A stretch of DNA of 64,000 nucleotides. Source: Cristatella mucedo. Taxonomy: Eukaryota > Bryozoa > Phylactolaemata > Cristatellidae. Location of the stretch: contig WPIO01000044.1 of assembly GCA_009760855.2 (NCBI GenBank), positions 1,340,001 through 1,404,000 on the forward strand. The letters are read 5' to 3'. Within the stretch, counting starts at the first letter, position 1. Each line of letters begins with the position of its first letter. The translations under genes and the position numbers were made by a program. Under the pieces are notes generated by a model. It saw only the letters and a program-made list of their open reading frames with translations, did no database searches and was not told the origin of the DNA. This document shows, one piece after another, positions 32,114 to 44,620 of this stretch.

Positions 32114-33826
32114 ATTCGACGATAGCTGAGGCAGTGCTGCTTGTCCGAGCAGTCTGACCACCTCGCGTCTCAGAGCCAACGGCTCGGACGACTCACACCC
32201 GCTGGCCTCCTCCTGTGAGGCCGCTGCTGTCAGCCGCTTGCGCAGGTCGCGCGCCTCCACCTCCAGGCGCCCTTTGGCTTCCCGCAGGCTCGTCACCAGC
32301 CGCTCGAACTCGCCGTTGTCGACCTCCAGCATGCTGTACTGGCGCTGCGCCTCGGCCAGGCGGCGCTCCAGCGACTGCTGCTGATCGGCGAATGCCGCTC
32401 GCTCGCCTTCTCCATCTAGGCGCGCCCTTGCTGCTCTGTCCTCTGCCTCTATGGCGCGCCGCTCGAGCGCCAGGCGCTCGTCGAGCGCGTGCGAGCGAGC
32501 CACGTCCAGCGCCGCGCCGAGCTGCCTTCGCTCGTCGGCCAAAGCGGCCGCCTCGCGACGCGTAGCGTCCAGCGCCCGCATGGCCTCGTCGCGTTCGGCC
32601 GTCAGGCGCGCGGCGGTGCCGCCGAGGGTGGCCATCTGGCGGCTGCTGTCGTCCAGACGCTCGCTCAGCCGTGCGCGCTCACTTTGAAGCGCGTTGGCCT
32701 CGGAGAGCAGCCCATCGGCGTGGGCACGCAGTGCCTCCAGATTGGAGCGCAGAGCCTCGGCCTTTTCGGCAGCGTCTCTCTGCTCTGAGCAAAGTGCCTC
32801 GGCTGCCTCTGCCGCTTTGTCATGCTGCTCTGCTTGCAGTCGCTCCAGCTCTGCTCGTAGAGACCTCGCCTCGGCGCTTGCATCTCGAAGCGCACCGGCC
32901 ATCGAGTGTAGCTCGTCGTTCAGCTGCTTCTGCTCAGCCGCTGCCTCGGCGGTGGCAGCCGAGGCTGCGGCCGAGGCTGCGGCCGAGGCCTTGGCGTCCG
33001 ACAGGGCCCGGCTAGCCTCAGCCGTCTGCAGCTCGACGGCCAGCCGAGTACAGCGTTCTTCGAGCAGTCGCTCGTCGAAAGCGACCAGCGAGCGCACCTC
33101 GTCCAGGGCTGTGGCGTGGGCCTTCGCTTCGTCAGCAAGGCGCCGCTGCGCGTCGGCTTCGGCGGACTCGGCGCGCACCAGAGCGGCGTCGAGGCGTGAC
33201 TGCAGCTCGGAGTTGCGCTCCTCGAACTGCCGCAGCTTGGCCAGCATCATGTCAGCCTTGGCCTGGCTGGCGGCCAGCTGGTCACTGGTCGCCTCACCGG
33301 CTGCCTGAAGCTCGCGGCAGCGGCTCTCGGCCGTGTCGGCACGCCGATCGGCGTCAGCCGAGCGGGCCAGAGCCTCAGCGTGCACGGCCGAGTCGTGCAC
33401 GCGAGCCTCCAAATCCTTGCCGAAAGCAAGAGCATCGGCGAGCTGACGGCGCGCCTGCTCGAGCTCGGCCGCCACGGTGGAGCTCGCCTCGGTAAGCCGG
33501 GCAGCGTCGGCCTCTAGCCGAGAAGAGCGCTCCTCTGCGGCGCGCATGCGAACGCCGGCTGCGAGCAGCTCGGACTCGAGGTGAAGCTCGGCTGAGTTGA
33601 CGGCAGAGCGCAGCTGCTCGTTGTCGGCCGTCAGTGAGCCGACGGCCGACTGCGCTTCGTCGAGCAGACGGCCGAGCCGGGCGCTTTCGACCTGCAGGCT
33701 GCCGACCTCGGCACGGGCGGCATCGAGACTGCTGCTCAGGTCGGCGCAGCGTTCGCGCAGCTGCGCCTCTGCCGCCGTCGACTGACGGCCACTGGTCTGC
33801 AGCTGGTCTTGCAGCTGACGAAGCTC
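32114..33826 (-). CDS. Exon e14: largest coiled-coil exon, 571 codons
   Basis: The acceptor is CTCACCTTGCAG and the donor is GTACGTGATT. It is open and in phase 0 at both ends over 1,713 bases. The protein is almost continuous heptad repeat rich in Ala, Glu, Arg and Leu (for example EAQSAVGSLTADNEQLRSA, RAADSRCRELQ-like runs), with few Pro or Gly. Codon use strongly favours G or C in the third position, unlike the AT-rich LINEs around it. Long reverse-strand frames here come from that codon bias and are not genes. The sequence fits an extended rod of a tether or scaffold, but its low complexity also resembles myosin- and kinesin-like rods, so family assignment from this exon alone is weak. 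Confidence 0.85.
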
Positions 33827-33839
33827 CTGCAAGGTGAGA

Positions 33840-34305
33840 GCACGAACGGATATGCACGTGTTGCACGGCGTGCGCACCCGCAAGCCAACTGACACGGGAT
33901 CCGAAGATGGCACGAGGACAGCTATGTGGGGGGGGAGAAATAGCAGAAACTGGACTCGCTATTTTTGGGCACCCGCTACGCAAACACGCTTCTCGAGCTA
34001 GCCGAGCCGACGTCGGCTGAGCAACAATCGTTACGAGAGGCAGGACAGAAGTGAGCCGTCTTGCAGGCGTACACCACCAGCGGAAGCTAGCTGGCGATGA
34101 ACTGTGCTCTGCATTCACTGAACTGGCCCTGAACAGCACAGTCCAAGAATAACCCTCCTAACGATAGTTTGCATATCCTGCTGCCCACATGGACACTTGT
34201 TTGCTGGTAGTCTGACACGACTTCATCGGTTGTTCTCTTTCATGGGGAATGTCAAGAAAATACCTATTTTACTGCTGCCCTGCATAACTAACAGAGTACA
34301 GCTGA
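33840..34305. other. Intron between e13 and e14, unassigned part
   Basis: No repeat or coding signal was recognised apart from the splice acceptor region of e14. Confidence 0.35.
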
Positions 34306-34309
34306 CATC

Positions 34310-34975
34310 AAACAGCCTCAAGGTATGTCAAACCATCTTTCTAAGAGGATATTGTCAGGCCACGTACTAAACAGTCGACAGGATAACTTGAGCGATTTCC
34401 ACCCAGCTTCCTTACTGTCGTTCCTATCAAAGACACTGGAACGGATAGCTATAGACCAGCTAAACTCTTACATACAAGTTTCATACCTAGCAAGTAGGCA
34501 AGCTGCAGACAGCATTTAGAGCGAATCTCCTTATGGAGTTAGCAATGCTGTGATTGTCGGATGACCTCAAGAATACTGACTTAGGTCGAGTCTTTGCTAT
34601 TTCTGCTGAATCTCTCAGCAGCTTTTGATGCAATTGATGACCAAATCCTTCGCCAGGCGTCTCGCCAAAGGCACCGCAGGCGATACGATGGTTTAGGTCT
34701 TACCTGAGTGAGAGAATTCAATGGATAACGATCATCCATGAGGTTTTGAAGTCTGTGTTATCCCAGGGAACCGTTTTAGGTCACCATTTTTTTTACAGTG
34801 TTTACTCTCCCTCTTACCGTTGTTATCAACAAGAACAATATAGGCTTTCATTTTTTTTGCAGACAAAAGACAGCCATACTTGTGGTTTGAGCCTTCCCTG
34901 CCTTCTAGCATCTCAAATTTGCTCAGCTCCCTAGCAGCAGCATGCATTACTGACATTCGTACTTGGATGTATGTA
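34310..34975 (+). mobile_element. Decayed LINE RT fragment, family X-like
   Basis: Broken frames give SFLSKTLERIAIDQLNSYI (RT fingers), then LSAAFDAIDDQILR-like and YFLSERIQWI-like residues. A spoiled active site follows near 34850-34865 (FFADKRQPY where FYVDDTQLY is expected). It ends exactly where a family Y copy begins in the other direction. Confidence 0.7.
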
Positions 34976-36010
34976 ACGTATCTCCGTCTGTAACTCCACA
35001 AAGTCATAAGACTATGTGAGTGTTACGCAGCAGAGTTTTGTATAGCGCACTCACAGCCTAAGCGGCTTTCGGTATGCATACGGTAGCCAACAGACTTCGT
35101 CTCACGCAACAAAGAGAAAGTGGGAAGCATAGCAGAGTCAGGAGAGCAGTCGAGGTAGTGAGTAGCATAGAAGTAGCAGCTCAGGACCGCTAAAAAGGAT
35201 GTGCCAGAGTCGGCAGTAGGAGAGTAGTTGTCGTTGCGTAAGAATTGTGGAAGCGAGTTCCACAGTCTAGGACCTGCAGAGCTAAAGCTTCTCGCCAACG
35301 GTCTTAAAGCGGAGGAATGGAAAAGCTAATTTATTGTCCACACAGGACCTGAGGGCGCGAACAGGCTGAAACGGATGCAGCAGTTCAGCTAGGTAAGAGG
35401 GAGCCAAGCCGTGGCAGGCCTTGCGGGTCAGCGTAAGAACTTTGCTCTGCATCCTTTGCTCAACCGGCAACCATCCTAGCTCTTTCAGCAAAGGTGAAAC
35501 GTGCTCAAACCGCTGGGACTTGAAGACCAGCCTTGCAGCCATATTCATAGTCCGCTGTAGTGGCATAATAGCTTTCTTTGGCAGCCCAGCCAAAAGGGAA
35601 TTACAATAATCAAGCCGAGACAGAACTAAAGAGCTAGTTAAATTTTTTGCAAGCCACTGTGGGAGACAGCTCCTAATCTTGGATAGGGATCGGATGTGAT
35701 GGCTAGCTCTAGAGGCAGTCTCCTGAATGAAGCTTTTGAAATTGAGGCAGTTGTCGAACACGACACCTAAATTACGAGCACGTGGTGAAGGTCCCACAAT
35801 AGCATCACCTATTAGAACAGCAAAGCCTTTTAATCCAGCCACACGCTTAGGGTGTCCTATGAGCAGCAGTTCGGTTTTATCGTCATTTAATTTCAGGAAG
35901 TTTTCCGACATCCAGGATCGAATGTCGGCAAGGCAAGCATTCAGTTTCTCAGTTGCTGCAGCAGATTCCGACGGTTTAAATGACAAATACAACTGAGTAG
36001 GATGGCAAAC
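34976..36010 (-). mobile_element. LINE family Y, C-terminal half and 3' end
   Basis: The minus-strand frame 35282-36046 carries [60 protein letters not shown] and [12 protein letters not shown] frameshift leads to SAGPRLWNSLPQFL. Most of the catalytic RT domain is missing. It sits in the e13-e14 intron. Confidence 0.85.
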
Positions 36011-36079
36011 AACTTTACCAAATTGATGGCAAAACCAACAAACCAATCATTGGCAACCAAAGTGTTATTCTAAAACTGG

Positions 36080-36740
36080 AATGTCTAACTCTTCAAATCA
36101 GCTCTACGTCCTCTAGCCTCTGGAGGATTCTGGGTGCCATTTAAAAATGATTTGTGACTAAATGAGCACACCCGCTCCATAGTCGAGTCTGTGCATTTTC
36201 AACAACGTAACTTAAAAAAATCCCAGCTTGCAATAACGAATACACGATAAGGGCACCACAGCCGAGCTGGTGCCTGCATTCGCGACATCCCGACTATAAT
36301 TCTGTAACTCACTACTCTCCACAAGAGCAAAAATGTGCTAACAGTTGATGCAAAACTCGGTTGCTAGGCTTATCAGCTGTATACGTCGAAACTACCGAAT
36401 TATATCACTGCTCACTAATCTGCACTGGCTGCCAATCAAGCAGTGTATTAAATTCAATATTCTGTGACTCACCTTCAGGTCCACCCATTCTCCTGCTCCA
36501 GCCTACCTACTGTACCTGTATTCGTTTCACATCAGGCCTTCTGTCATGTGCACTTCTGACTCTGCTCTTCTTACTTGCGCCCCAACTAACTTCACATCCC
36601 TCGGAGACCTGCCTTCAGTTACTATACTCTCAAAGTTAGGAGCTCACTACCGACTGATATCGCCTGATTCGATGACATTCAAAAATAAGCTGGAAACCTA
36701 CCTGTTCCACACACACAAAGCTTTTGCTCAGTCCGAGCGA
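36080..36740 (+). mobile_element. Old LINE family X copy
   Basis: Weak similarity in shifting frames to the C-terminal half of family X (HSTVESVHF, TSRLxFCNSL-like, LLTNLHWLPIKQ-like, then YSQS and a THLFHT-like end). It is highly diverged and without a clean tail. Confidence 0.55.
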
Positions 36741-37565
36741 ATCGTTCCTTTTTGAGGTTGCGAGCTACAAAACTGTGCACGTCCTGACTATGGTAACTGG
36801 GCAACAGGCACATGCTCCTGCATAGCATAGCCCGAGTCGAGCCGTCTTCTTTCCTGTGCACGATCGAGTGAGTGCTACCAACCGAGGACTACCTACTAAC
36901 CGCGGCTGTGAGTCTTTTATGCGCTTTTGCATGCTGGTCTTACCATGATAATTGTGTGCTTTTGCATGCTTGCCTAAGCAGGACACCTTGCTTTCCATTA
37001 ACTATTGGTTATTGCCTAAACGCACGAATACAAATTTAATTCTCTCACAGCACTACATCAATTACCCAGGCTCCTATACTATACGTCACGCCCCAGAAAC
37101 TTTACAAACTAGCTCGGAACAACGAACCTCTCCTGTGGTGGGAAAAACTCAGTAGAAAGACTCCAAGCACAAATCAGCTTGATTTCGGAGTCAACATAAC
37201 AAAATTGGTAGCAAAACAGCTACTGCTGGGCATATTTCAGTATTGCACAAAAAGTATGGTCACATCCACACATTTAGCTCATTTTTACACAGACGAAGGT
37301 ATGGGAGCAAGTTACCCGGTTTCCATGTTCAGAACAAGTGAGTCGACTCTTTTCAAATAGCTTCTTCTAAATGTAAACTAGCTAAAGAACGGATTGCACA
37401 ATCAGTTTCTCCTCTGCCCTGCTTTCAGCTCCGCTTCGTACCTCTACACGACTAGGGCTGCCCTACCAAGGATGGAAGAGCGGTGTAAATCGATGAGGCT
37501 GCACATGTGTTAGCTCATGACTTAAGACCGACGGAAGTCAGGAACAGGCAAACAATCAAGACGTG

Positions 37566-37727
37566 TCGTTTGGCCCAGGGGTTAAGGTGCCTGTCGCTAA
37601 CGACCGAGGTCAAGGTTAATGTATCTGATGACCGTTCACGTGAGCTCGAGCCATCCGGCATACGTGATGCTCTGGATAGTGATTACATTCTCTTAGGGTT
37701 CTCTACGAATTACATATTGTTTTAAAC
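37566..37727 (+). mobile_element. SINE-2 copy with an internal insertion
   Basis: A box TTTGGCCCAGGGGTTAAGG, B-box-like GAGCTCGAGCCATCC and tail GTGATTACATTCTCTTAGGG. The A-to-B distance is longer than in the other copies by about 40 bases (GTTAATGTATCTGATGACC), which suggests a small insertion or duplication. Confidence 0.6.
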
Positions 37728-37849
37728 AAGGGTGCCTATTCATTACTTTAAAAGGAATGACAGCCAACGTGACTGGTGAAAATATTGATGACTTCCACGG
37801 GTGTCCATGTTAATGGGACACCATGGGTGCTAGGCTAGAAATACCAGAT

Positions 37850-37857
37850 ATATATAC

Positions 37858-37892
<35 letters not shown>

Positions 37893-37905
37893 TATATACA
37901 TATAA

Positions 37906-37946
<41 letters not shown>
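37850..37946. repeat. Compound (TA)n-(CA)n microsatellite
   Basis: Alternating TA and CA runs for about 95 bases, in the intron after e13. Confidence 0.95.
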
Positions 37947-37947
<1 letters not shown>

Positions 37948-38187
37948 GGCTTGGACCGTGAAAGCAATTGCAGAATAGCTTAAGCTGATCACCAAGCTTG
38001 CGAAAGCGAAGACGAATCGTGCTATTTTGGGATATTTCTCTTGGTCCGCCATTTTTCCTATCACCAGTGCTGATAGCTCGACGATGGGGCAGGGCAGAAT
38101 AAGGCGGGAGCAGGGAGGGGCACAGACTGAGAGAGACTTCAGGGCACAGCTAAGTAGCTGGCGTAAGAGCCTGGCAGCAACTCCTAC

Positions 38188-38898
38188 CTCCAGCGCTGCA
38201 TCCTTGCTGGCAAGCGCTCGCTGCAGCTCGTTCGCATTCTGGGCAGCAGCAGCATGCCTTGCTGCCAATTCCGTCCTGGCAGAGCTCAACTGCTCCTGCA
38301 AGCGTTCAATGCACAGCTCTACGGTCAGCTCCGATGACGACGACGGAGTGCACGTGTCCAGCGGCAGTGACATGTCGAAGCCCGAGTCGTCATGGCTGAT
38401 GGCCGCAGCACCCGTCTTGGCATCGGCGCCCTGCTGAAGATGCGGCGGCCGGGCACCGCTGCCGTCCAGCAGCTCACGAAGCCGGGTGGTGGTGCGAAGG
38501 TTCTGGTCACGTGTCACCGCCGCGTCCCGCTCCCTGGCGGCCAGGTCGGCCTTCAGTTTCTTGATGACGACTGCATACTTCCTCAGCGTCGCCTCGTGCT
38601 CGGCGGCGGCCGCGGCGGCCACCTGCTGGGCAGTGGCCGCTCGCTGTGCGGCCAGCTCGGCTTCGGCAGCAGCCAGCCTCTGTTGGCACGAGCCCGCTTC
38701 GGCTTGCAGCGCATCCGCCTCGGCAGCCGAGGCGCTCAGCTGCGACTCGACCTCCTGCAGGTTGGACGTGAGGAAGGCGATCTTCTCGGCGTGCCGGGCA
38801 GTCGACGTCTTCAGCTCGGCAGCCGCCTGCTCGTGGCTGGCGCGCAGCTCGGCAAGCGCACCGGCCAGCCGTAAGCACCAGTCGGCGGCCGTGGCGCC
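38188..38898 (-). CDS. Exon e13: golgin-like coiled coil, 237 codons
   Basis: The acceptor TCTTCTTTCCTCAG is very strong and the donor is GTAGGAGTT. Phase is 0 at both ends. Residues 1-140 are heptads (WCLRLAGALAELRASHEQ, EKIAFLTSNLQEVESQLSA). About residues 145-190 form a polar break with Gly, Pro and a DSGFDMSLPLD acidic motif. Heptads then resume (ELCIERLQEQLSSARTELA). The last residues (ASKDAALE) run naturally into ELRQLQDQL of e14. Confidence 0.85.
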
Positions 38899-39529
38899 CT
38901 GAGGAAAGAAGAAAGAGTAAAACCCGGGCTGTGCCGCAAAGGCATCCAAGCTCGGCAGCAAGACCCCTGAGGGGGGAGGGTGCAGCCAGCGCCGTCACCG
39001 ACGACGAACCGAAGCAGCTCGACGAAAAGAGATCCACGAGTGGCCAGCGTCTGCCGGCATGCAGGCAGGCATGCGGCTGCACACGGTGCTACTACAGGCA
39101 GCAGATACATTTTGCCTGGCCCACTGCTCGGCCCCCAGTAATGGCTAGGAGCAAGTCTGGTGCCAGCCCTCAAGTTGGAAGACCTCGTCCTCAAAATAGG
39201 TTCGCCTACCATCACTCCTATGAAGAAGTCTGCCCGTAATATACCTCATTATTATTATTATGGCCTGCTGAACAACACGGCAAAAATAAGGGCATGCTAA
39301 GATATGAGTACGACAGCCAAACTAGTTTATGCGTTTTAAACAGTGCATCTAGATTAAAGTCATTCCCTTTACTCGGGACTTCTGGCCCTTGCCTTGCCCC
39401 TAATTGGCCGAAACTAAAGCAGCTCTGTGGCAGGTCTGACGTCAGCGACCCAGCTGCCACATCACATCACTTCAGTCTGAGCTTCTTTGTCTTCACTTGA
39501 ATAATCGAATCGACTACACGATCGTCTCT

Positions 39530-39770
39530 CTGGCTTGCGGTTCGATTTATTCCCTTGTGCCAACCTACCTATCCGACCTCTTTGCTCCTCCAGCATTCTC
39601 TCGTACTGCCTGCTCCTCACCACCCCGTCATCCTGCTGCCAATTTTCACCCATCGAAATCTTATGATGGTCAGGCCTTCAGTTTGCATTCACCGCAGGTC
39701 TTAGAAGAACTCAAACCTGCATTGACTTGGCATCATTTTAGCATCAGCTAACGGCTCATATTTTCTGCTT
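39530..39770 (+). mobile_element. LINE family Z C-terminal fragment
   Basis: The plus-strand frame gives PTYLSDLFAPPAFSRTACSS and [18 protein letters not shown], parallel to the C-terminal YLS block and the GDRAFSSYAPKAWN block of other LINEs here. Related to the copy at 15105. Confidence 0.55.
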
Positions 39771-39781
39771 AGCTTCCGTCG

Positions 39782-39883
<102 letters not shown>

Positions 39884-40179
39884 CCCGGTCTCTTTTGTTG
39901 CTATGTGCTTTGCATGCTCAACTGCGCTTGCTTAAGGTGCAACACTTTATTGCTCCAGCAAGCAGCTGCTTCCTGGAAACGGTTTTCAGGATATTCAATG
40001 ACTTCTGGAAACTAAGCTAGCTAGACATCAAGTACGCCGACCTTAGTGCCCTTGTTGGTTTGGCTTGCGATTTTGGTATGCGAGCAAAGAGATGCCAGTC
40101 AGTAGTAGAGGCAATGGGCAATATATACAAGCTTATGCAGGCCAGGATGTCGATTCAGCACTGCCAGCCCGGCACCTAC

Positions 40180-40326
40180 CGTGGCCGGCTGCCTCTCTGC
40201 GGGCAGCAGCGACGACGCATGCTCCACGAGATCGGCAGGCAAGTGTGCCGCAGCTTCAGCTGCTGTTTTGCCGGCAGCCAGTACAATGCACTCCTGCCGG
40301 ATGGAGCTGAGCCGGCCTTCAGAAGC
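40180..40326 (-). CDS. Exon e12: golgin-like, 49 codons
   Basis: The acceptor is TGCTTGTTATAG and the donor is GTAGGTGCC. Phase is 0 at both ends, linking e11 to e13. The peptide (ASEGRLSSIRQECIVLAAG, then HLPADLVEHASSLLPAE) is helical but less regular than its neighbours. The frame was chosen because the other two do not fit: one has an early stop and the other lacks helix-like composition. Confidence 0.6.
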
Positions 40327-40527
40327 CTATAACAAGCAGACCCAGGAAACAGCCGCGAGGGAAAAACTTGAAAAGCCACGGTCCAAACTTCCAGCGAAAC
40401 TCCCGACATAAAAAGTGCATCAGCAAGTAAGCAGTGGAACAAGACTGACACAGGCCAGTGAAAGTGGCAGTATGCAAAAGCACCCAGCTACTACTAGCTC
40501 CTAGGTCACAGTCCAGCACTAGGTGCT

Positions 40528-40680
40528 TGCATTTCACGATCAACACACCTCGGATTCGAATCCTGCAGAAGGCAATCCCATGCTGCCCACCACAAGTGGG
40601 GGTGGGTGGGCGATAGCTGATCAGGCTCTTCTGTCGATGTAGCAATGAGGATGTTGCATCAGCAGCCCTTTACTTTAGCA
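40528..40680 (+). mobile_element. SINE-1 copy, diverged
   Basis: B box TCGGATTCGAATCCTGCAG, a body interrupted by GGGGGTGGGTGGG, and a degraded 3' end. Confidence 0.6.
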
Positions 40681-40914
40681 TAAATCCAGTTACTGCCAGA
40701 TCTAAGCGCCGATGCCCTTCCCAGCAGAAAATTTACAGTATACATCCATGTAGGGGTATGCTTTTTGCACACAGTGTAGCTGTCACTAGTGTGCAGAAGC
40801 TTGCTAGCAATGAATAAGGACACTGTGCAAGCACATCAAAAGTGGCTTGCAGGGGAGAGGGTAATTTAAAAGAAATACAGACCCAGACTAGGGACACGAC
40901 AGTAACAAACACAA

Positions 40915-41500
40915 TCTGGATGTCCTGTTACAAAGTGACCTTTCACTAGATGACCACGGCAGCTCCACAGTCAAATTTGCCTATTTTCAGCTTCATACCA
41001 TTGGAAAAATTCAGGCCTGCTTAGATAAGACTACCACAGCCAAGCTGATCAATGCACTTGTGACATTCTGTCATCCCGACTTCTGTAACTCACCACTCCC
41101 TGGTCCTTTGAGCTGTGCAATAAAGTGCTTACGGTTGGTGCAAAACTCAGCCCCTAGACTTGTCTATCGTGAATGCCAAAGTTGCCACATTGCACCACTT
41201 CCCACCTGCCTGTACTGGCTCTCCTTCAAGTGAAGAGTATCAACATCAAGATACTGTCGATTGCTTTTAGGTTCCTTCATTCTCCTGGTCCGGCCTACCA
41301 ATCTGAAATACTTCCTAATCAGGCTTTTCATCACACCAGCCACTCCTCTAATTCAAGTAGGTTCACCGTGCTTTCACCTCAAATCTTTCGGAGACAGTGC
41401 TTCTAGTTCATAGGCTTTCCAAGTTTGGAACTCACCCCGACCTACGTGACGACATTGACAAAGAAACTAAAGACTCACAGGTTCCCAAAGCATTTGCTTC
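40915..41500 (+). mobile_element. Decayed LINE family X copy
   Basis: Plus-strand similarity to the region after the RT active site (DVLLQSDLSLDDHGS-like, KIQACLDKTTTAKLI, LVYRECQSCHI, then a degraded C-terminal block). Frameshifted, with no tail. Confidence 0.7.
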
Positions 41501-41564
41501 CCCCCATGCGAATTAAGTGCCAATGCGGGCTGGCATTGGGCAGGCAATCACTGTAATGTAATGT

Positions 41565-43890
41565 AATGTATCTCCATCTGTAACTCGACAAAGCCGTAAA
41601 GACTATGCGGGTGTTACGCAAGAGAGTTGTGTATAGCGCACTCACAGCCTAAGCGGCTTTCGGTAGCCAACAGACTTCGTCTCACGAAACAAAAAGAAAG
41701 TGGGAAGCATAGCAGAGTCAGGAGAGCAGTTGAGGTAGTGAGTAGCATGGATGTAGCAGCTCAGGATCGCTGAAAAGGATGAGCCATAGTCGGCAGCCAG
41801 AGAGTAGTTGCCGTTGCATAGGAATTGTGGAAGTGAGTTCCACAGTCTAGGACCTGCAGAGCTAAAGCTTCTCGCCAACGGTCTTAAAGCGGAGGAATGG
41901 AAAAGCTAATTTATTGTCCACACAGGACCTGAGGGCGCGAACAGGCTGAAACGGATGCAGCAGTTCAGCTAGGTAAGAGGGAGCCAAGCCGTGGCAGGCC
42001 TTGCGGGTCAGCGTAAGAACTCTGCTCTGCATCCGTTGCTTAACTGGCAGCCATCCTAGCTCTTTTAGCAAAAGAGACACGTGCTCAAACCTCTGAAACT
42101 TGAAAACTAGCCTTGCAGCCATATTCACAGTCAGCTGCAGTGGCCTAGTTGATTTCTTTGGTAGCCCAGCCAAAATGGAATTACAATTACCAAGCCGAGA
42201 CAGAACTAAGGAGGTAGTTAAATTTTTTGCACGCCACTGTGGAAGACAGCTCCTAATCTTAGATCGGGATCTGACGTGATGGCTAGCTGTAGAAGCAGTC
42301 TTCTGAATGATACTTTTAAAATTTAGGTAGCTGTTGAAAACGAGACCTAAATTTCGAGCACGTGGTGATGGTTGCGCAACAGAATCACCTCTTAGGAGAG
42401 CAAAGCCTTCTAATCCAACCACATGCTTGGGTTGTCCTATGTGCAGTAGTTCGGCTTTATCGTCATTTAGTTGTAAGAAGTTTTCCGACATCCAGGATCG
42501 AATGTCGGCAAGGCACACATTCAGTTTCTCAGTTGCTGCAGCAGATTCTGAAGGTTTGAATGACAAATAGAGCTGAGTATCATCAGCATAAAAGTGATAT
42601 CCTATTCCATAGGCCTTAATTACTTTTCCCAGAGGTTGAGTATACATGGAGAACAGCAAGGGACCGAGGAAAGACTCTTGAGGGACTCCATAGGTGACCT
42701 GTCTCGTGTGTAAGACCTGACCCCACACGACACGGATTGAACACGATCAGACAAGTACGATTTAAACCATGCCTGTGCCTCGTCGGCCAGACCGATCGTT
42801 GTTCTCAATCGTTTAAGCAGGACATCATGATCAATGGTGTCGAAGGCAGCTGCTAGATCTAGCAGAGCTAGATCAGCAAAATTCCCGCCACGTAGAATGT
42901 CATTGTCAACACGGTAGAGAGCAGTTTCAGTGGAGTGCTGCCTCTTGAATCTTGATTGAAATGTTTCTGATATTTCATTCTTTTCAATATGTGCAACCAG
43001 CTGGTTAGCGACAATTTTTTCAAGAGTCTGACAAAAAAGGAAGAATGAAAACTGAGCGATAATTTGCAAGGACCTCTGCATCTAATCCAGGATTCAAAGT
43101 ATCGGAATAACGATTGCCGATTTGAAGGACTTGGGTACGACCCCCTTTTTCCACAGAAACATTAAAAAGAAATCTCGGTTATGGCAGGCTAAGTTGGTCT
43201 GCCAGTGAAGACCACGGAGATAATGGTATATGGTCTCCAGGAGACGAGCTCTTTTTACTAGACCTTATTAAGGTAGCCACATCGCATGCAGAAAGCCCGG
43301 AAAACCTTTTAAGGAAGGTCACAGGCTGTGATTCCGCAATTGCTTTACTCGGAGGAGGCTTTCTGGAGGCACGAATGTGCACAATTATTTCAGTAAAGGC
43401 TGAAAACGTTTCGGCTGAGCCGTTAATATCTGGAGAGTCAGACCTCTCATCATTGGAAAGTAAATTTTTTACTGTCTGATAAATCTGTTTTGGGTCCGAC
43501 TGGCAAGAAGTCAGATTTAGAGTGAAAAAAGAAGCCCTGGCTTTTTCAAGCTTCCGGATGCAAACTCGAACGAAGTCTTTGAAATTGACTAGATCTGCAT
43601 CAGACCCGATTTCTTGAAACGACGTTCAAGCCTGCGCTTAACACAGCACATCTTTTGAAGTTTTTTTGTAAATTGAAAGGAATCTCCACGACTCTGTAAA
43701 CAGATAGAATGAATGGGAGCATGCTTGTCAAGAGCACTTCTAAGTGTCATGTTCACTGCATCAGTAAGGGTATCGAGGCTGCCGGTCGAGTCTGGGTGCA
43801 GATCACGAAGACCTGCATCACAAATAGATTTAAAAAATGTGTCCATGTCAATGCTTTTTAGGCTACGTCACCGGACAAGTTCGACATTAC
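41565..43890 (-). mobile_element. LINE family Y, most complete copy
   Basis: Reading from 43890 down, a poorly kept linker region (43846-43180) comes first. The RT fingers and palm follow with FCQTLEKIVANQLVAHIEK and the first catalytic block LALLDLAAAFDTIDHD. Then come [14 protein letters not shown] and [12 protein letters not shown] with an intact YADD near 42580, and [19 protein letters not shown]. The C-terminal block continues to 41642, followed by the 3' untranslated end to 41565. Two or three frameshifts inactivate it. The endonuclease domain is not seen. It lies in the long intron between e11 and e12. Confidence 0.88.
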
Positions 43891-44189
43891 CTTGTACGTA
43901 TAGGGAGCAGGAACAGTAAAGGAGACCGAACAATGATCCGAGAGGATCAGCGAACACAACACAAGGTCAGGGGAATAACTAACCAACTGAACTGCTGCCC
44001 TAGTGGCACATGTAAACAGCCTCGAAAAAAACTTACTTCTCTTAGGGTGCTAAGCGATTGTCTTACAATAATAATAATAACAATTATTACTACTACTATT
44101 AACTATCAAGAAGCATGCGCAAGCCTCAGCATCGAATACATGGGGCCAACGAGCTGCGAGTCGCAGGCATTACATCACCTCAACGTATT

Positions 44190-44300
44190 CAATGCTTAAG
44201 TCTGTTGGCTACCAAATTCGCACCAAAAGCCGCCTAGGCTTTGAGTGCGCTATCGAAAACTCTCCTGCGTAACGTCAACATAGTCTTTGTGGACTTACGG
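44190..44300 (+). mobile_element. LINE family Y tail tip
   Basis: AAGTCTGTTGGCTACC, CACCAAAAGCCGCCTAGG and the end TAACGTCAACATAGTC match the 3' tip of family Y. Confidence 0.7.
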
Positions 44301-44344
44301 ATGGACATGAATTGGATAGAACATAAAACACACACATACACACC

Positions 44345-44620
44345 TCTGGGGTGAAAGTGAGTGAGTGAGGGTAGAGAGAAGAAAGAGTAAGACTCGAAAG
44401 AAAAGAGAAAGAAAGTGAAAGGAGTTAAAGAAAAGAGGGAGGGAGAGAAAGGGATTGTAATGGAGGGAGTGAGGGAAGCAGAGAAACAAGCAAGAAGTGG
44501 AGGGACAAACAAAAAGAGTGAGGCTGAGTGGAAAGAGACAGAAAGAGTTAGATAAACAGGACAGAGATGCAAAGGAAGACAAAGAAGGGCGAGAGAGAGA
44601 ACAGAAGTCTGATTGCTACA
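44345..44620. repeat. Purine-rich, imperfect GA tract
   Basis: Nearly 280 bases with almost only A and G on the plus strand (GAAAGAGTAAGACTCGAAAG and similar). Open frames on the minus strand here are Ser/Leu/Phe artefacts. Confidence 0.85.

Noticed and set aside
32694-33308. Long plus-strand frame of 204 codons, Ser/Ala/Arg-rich
   Set aside because: It lies exactly antisense to exon e14 and results from its GC-rich codon pattern. It has no start context or family.
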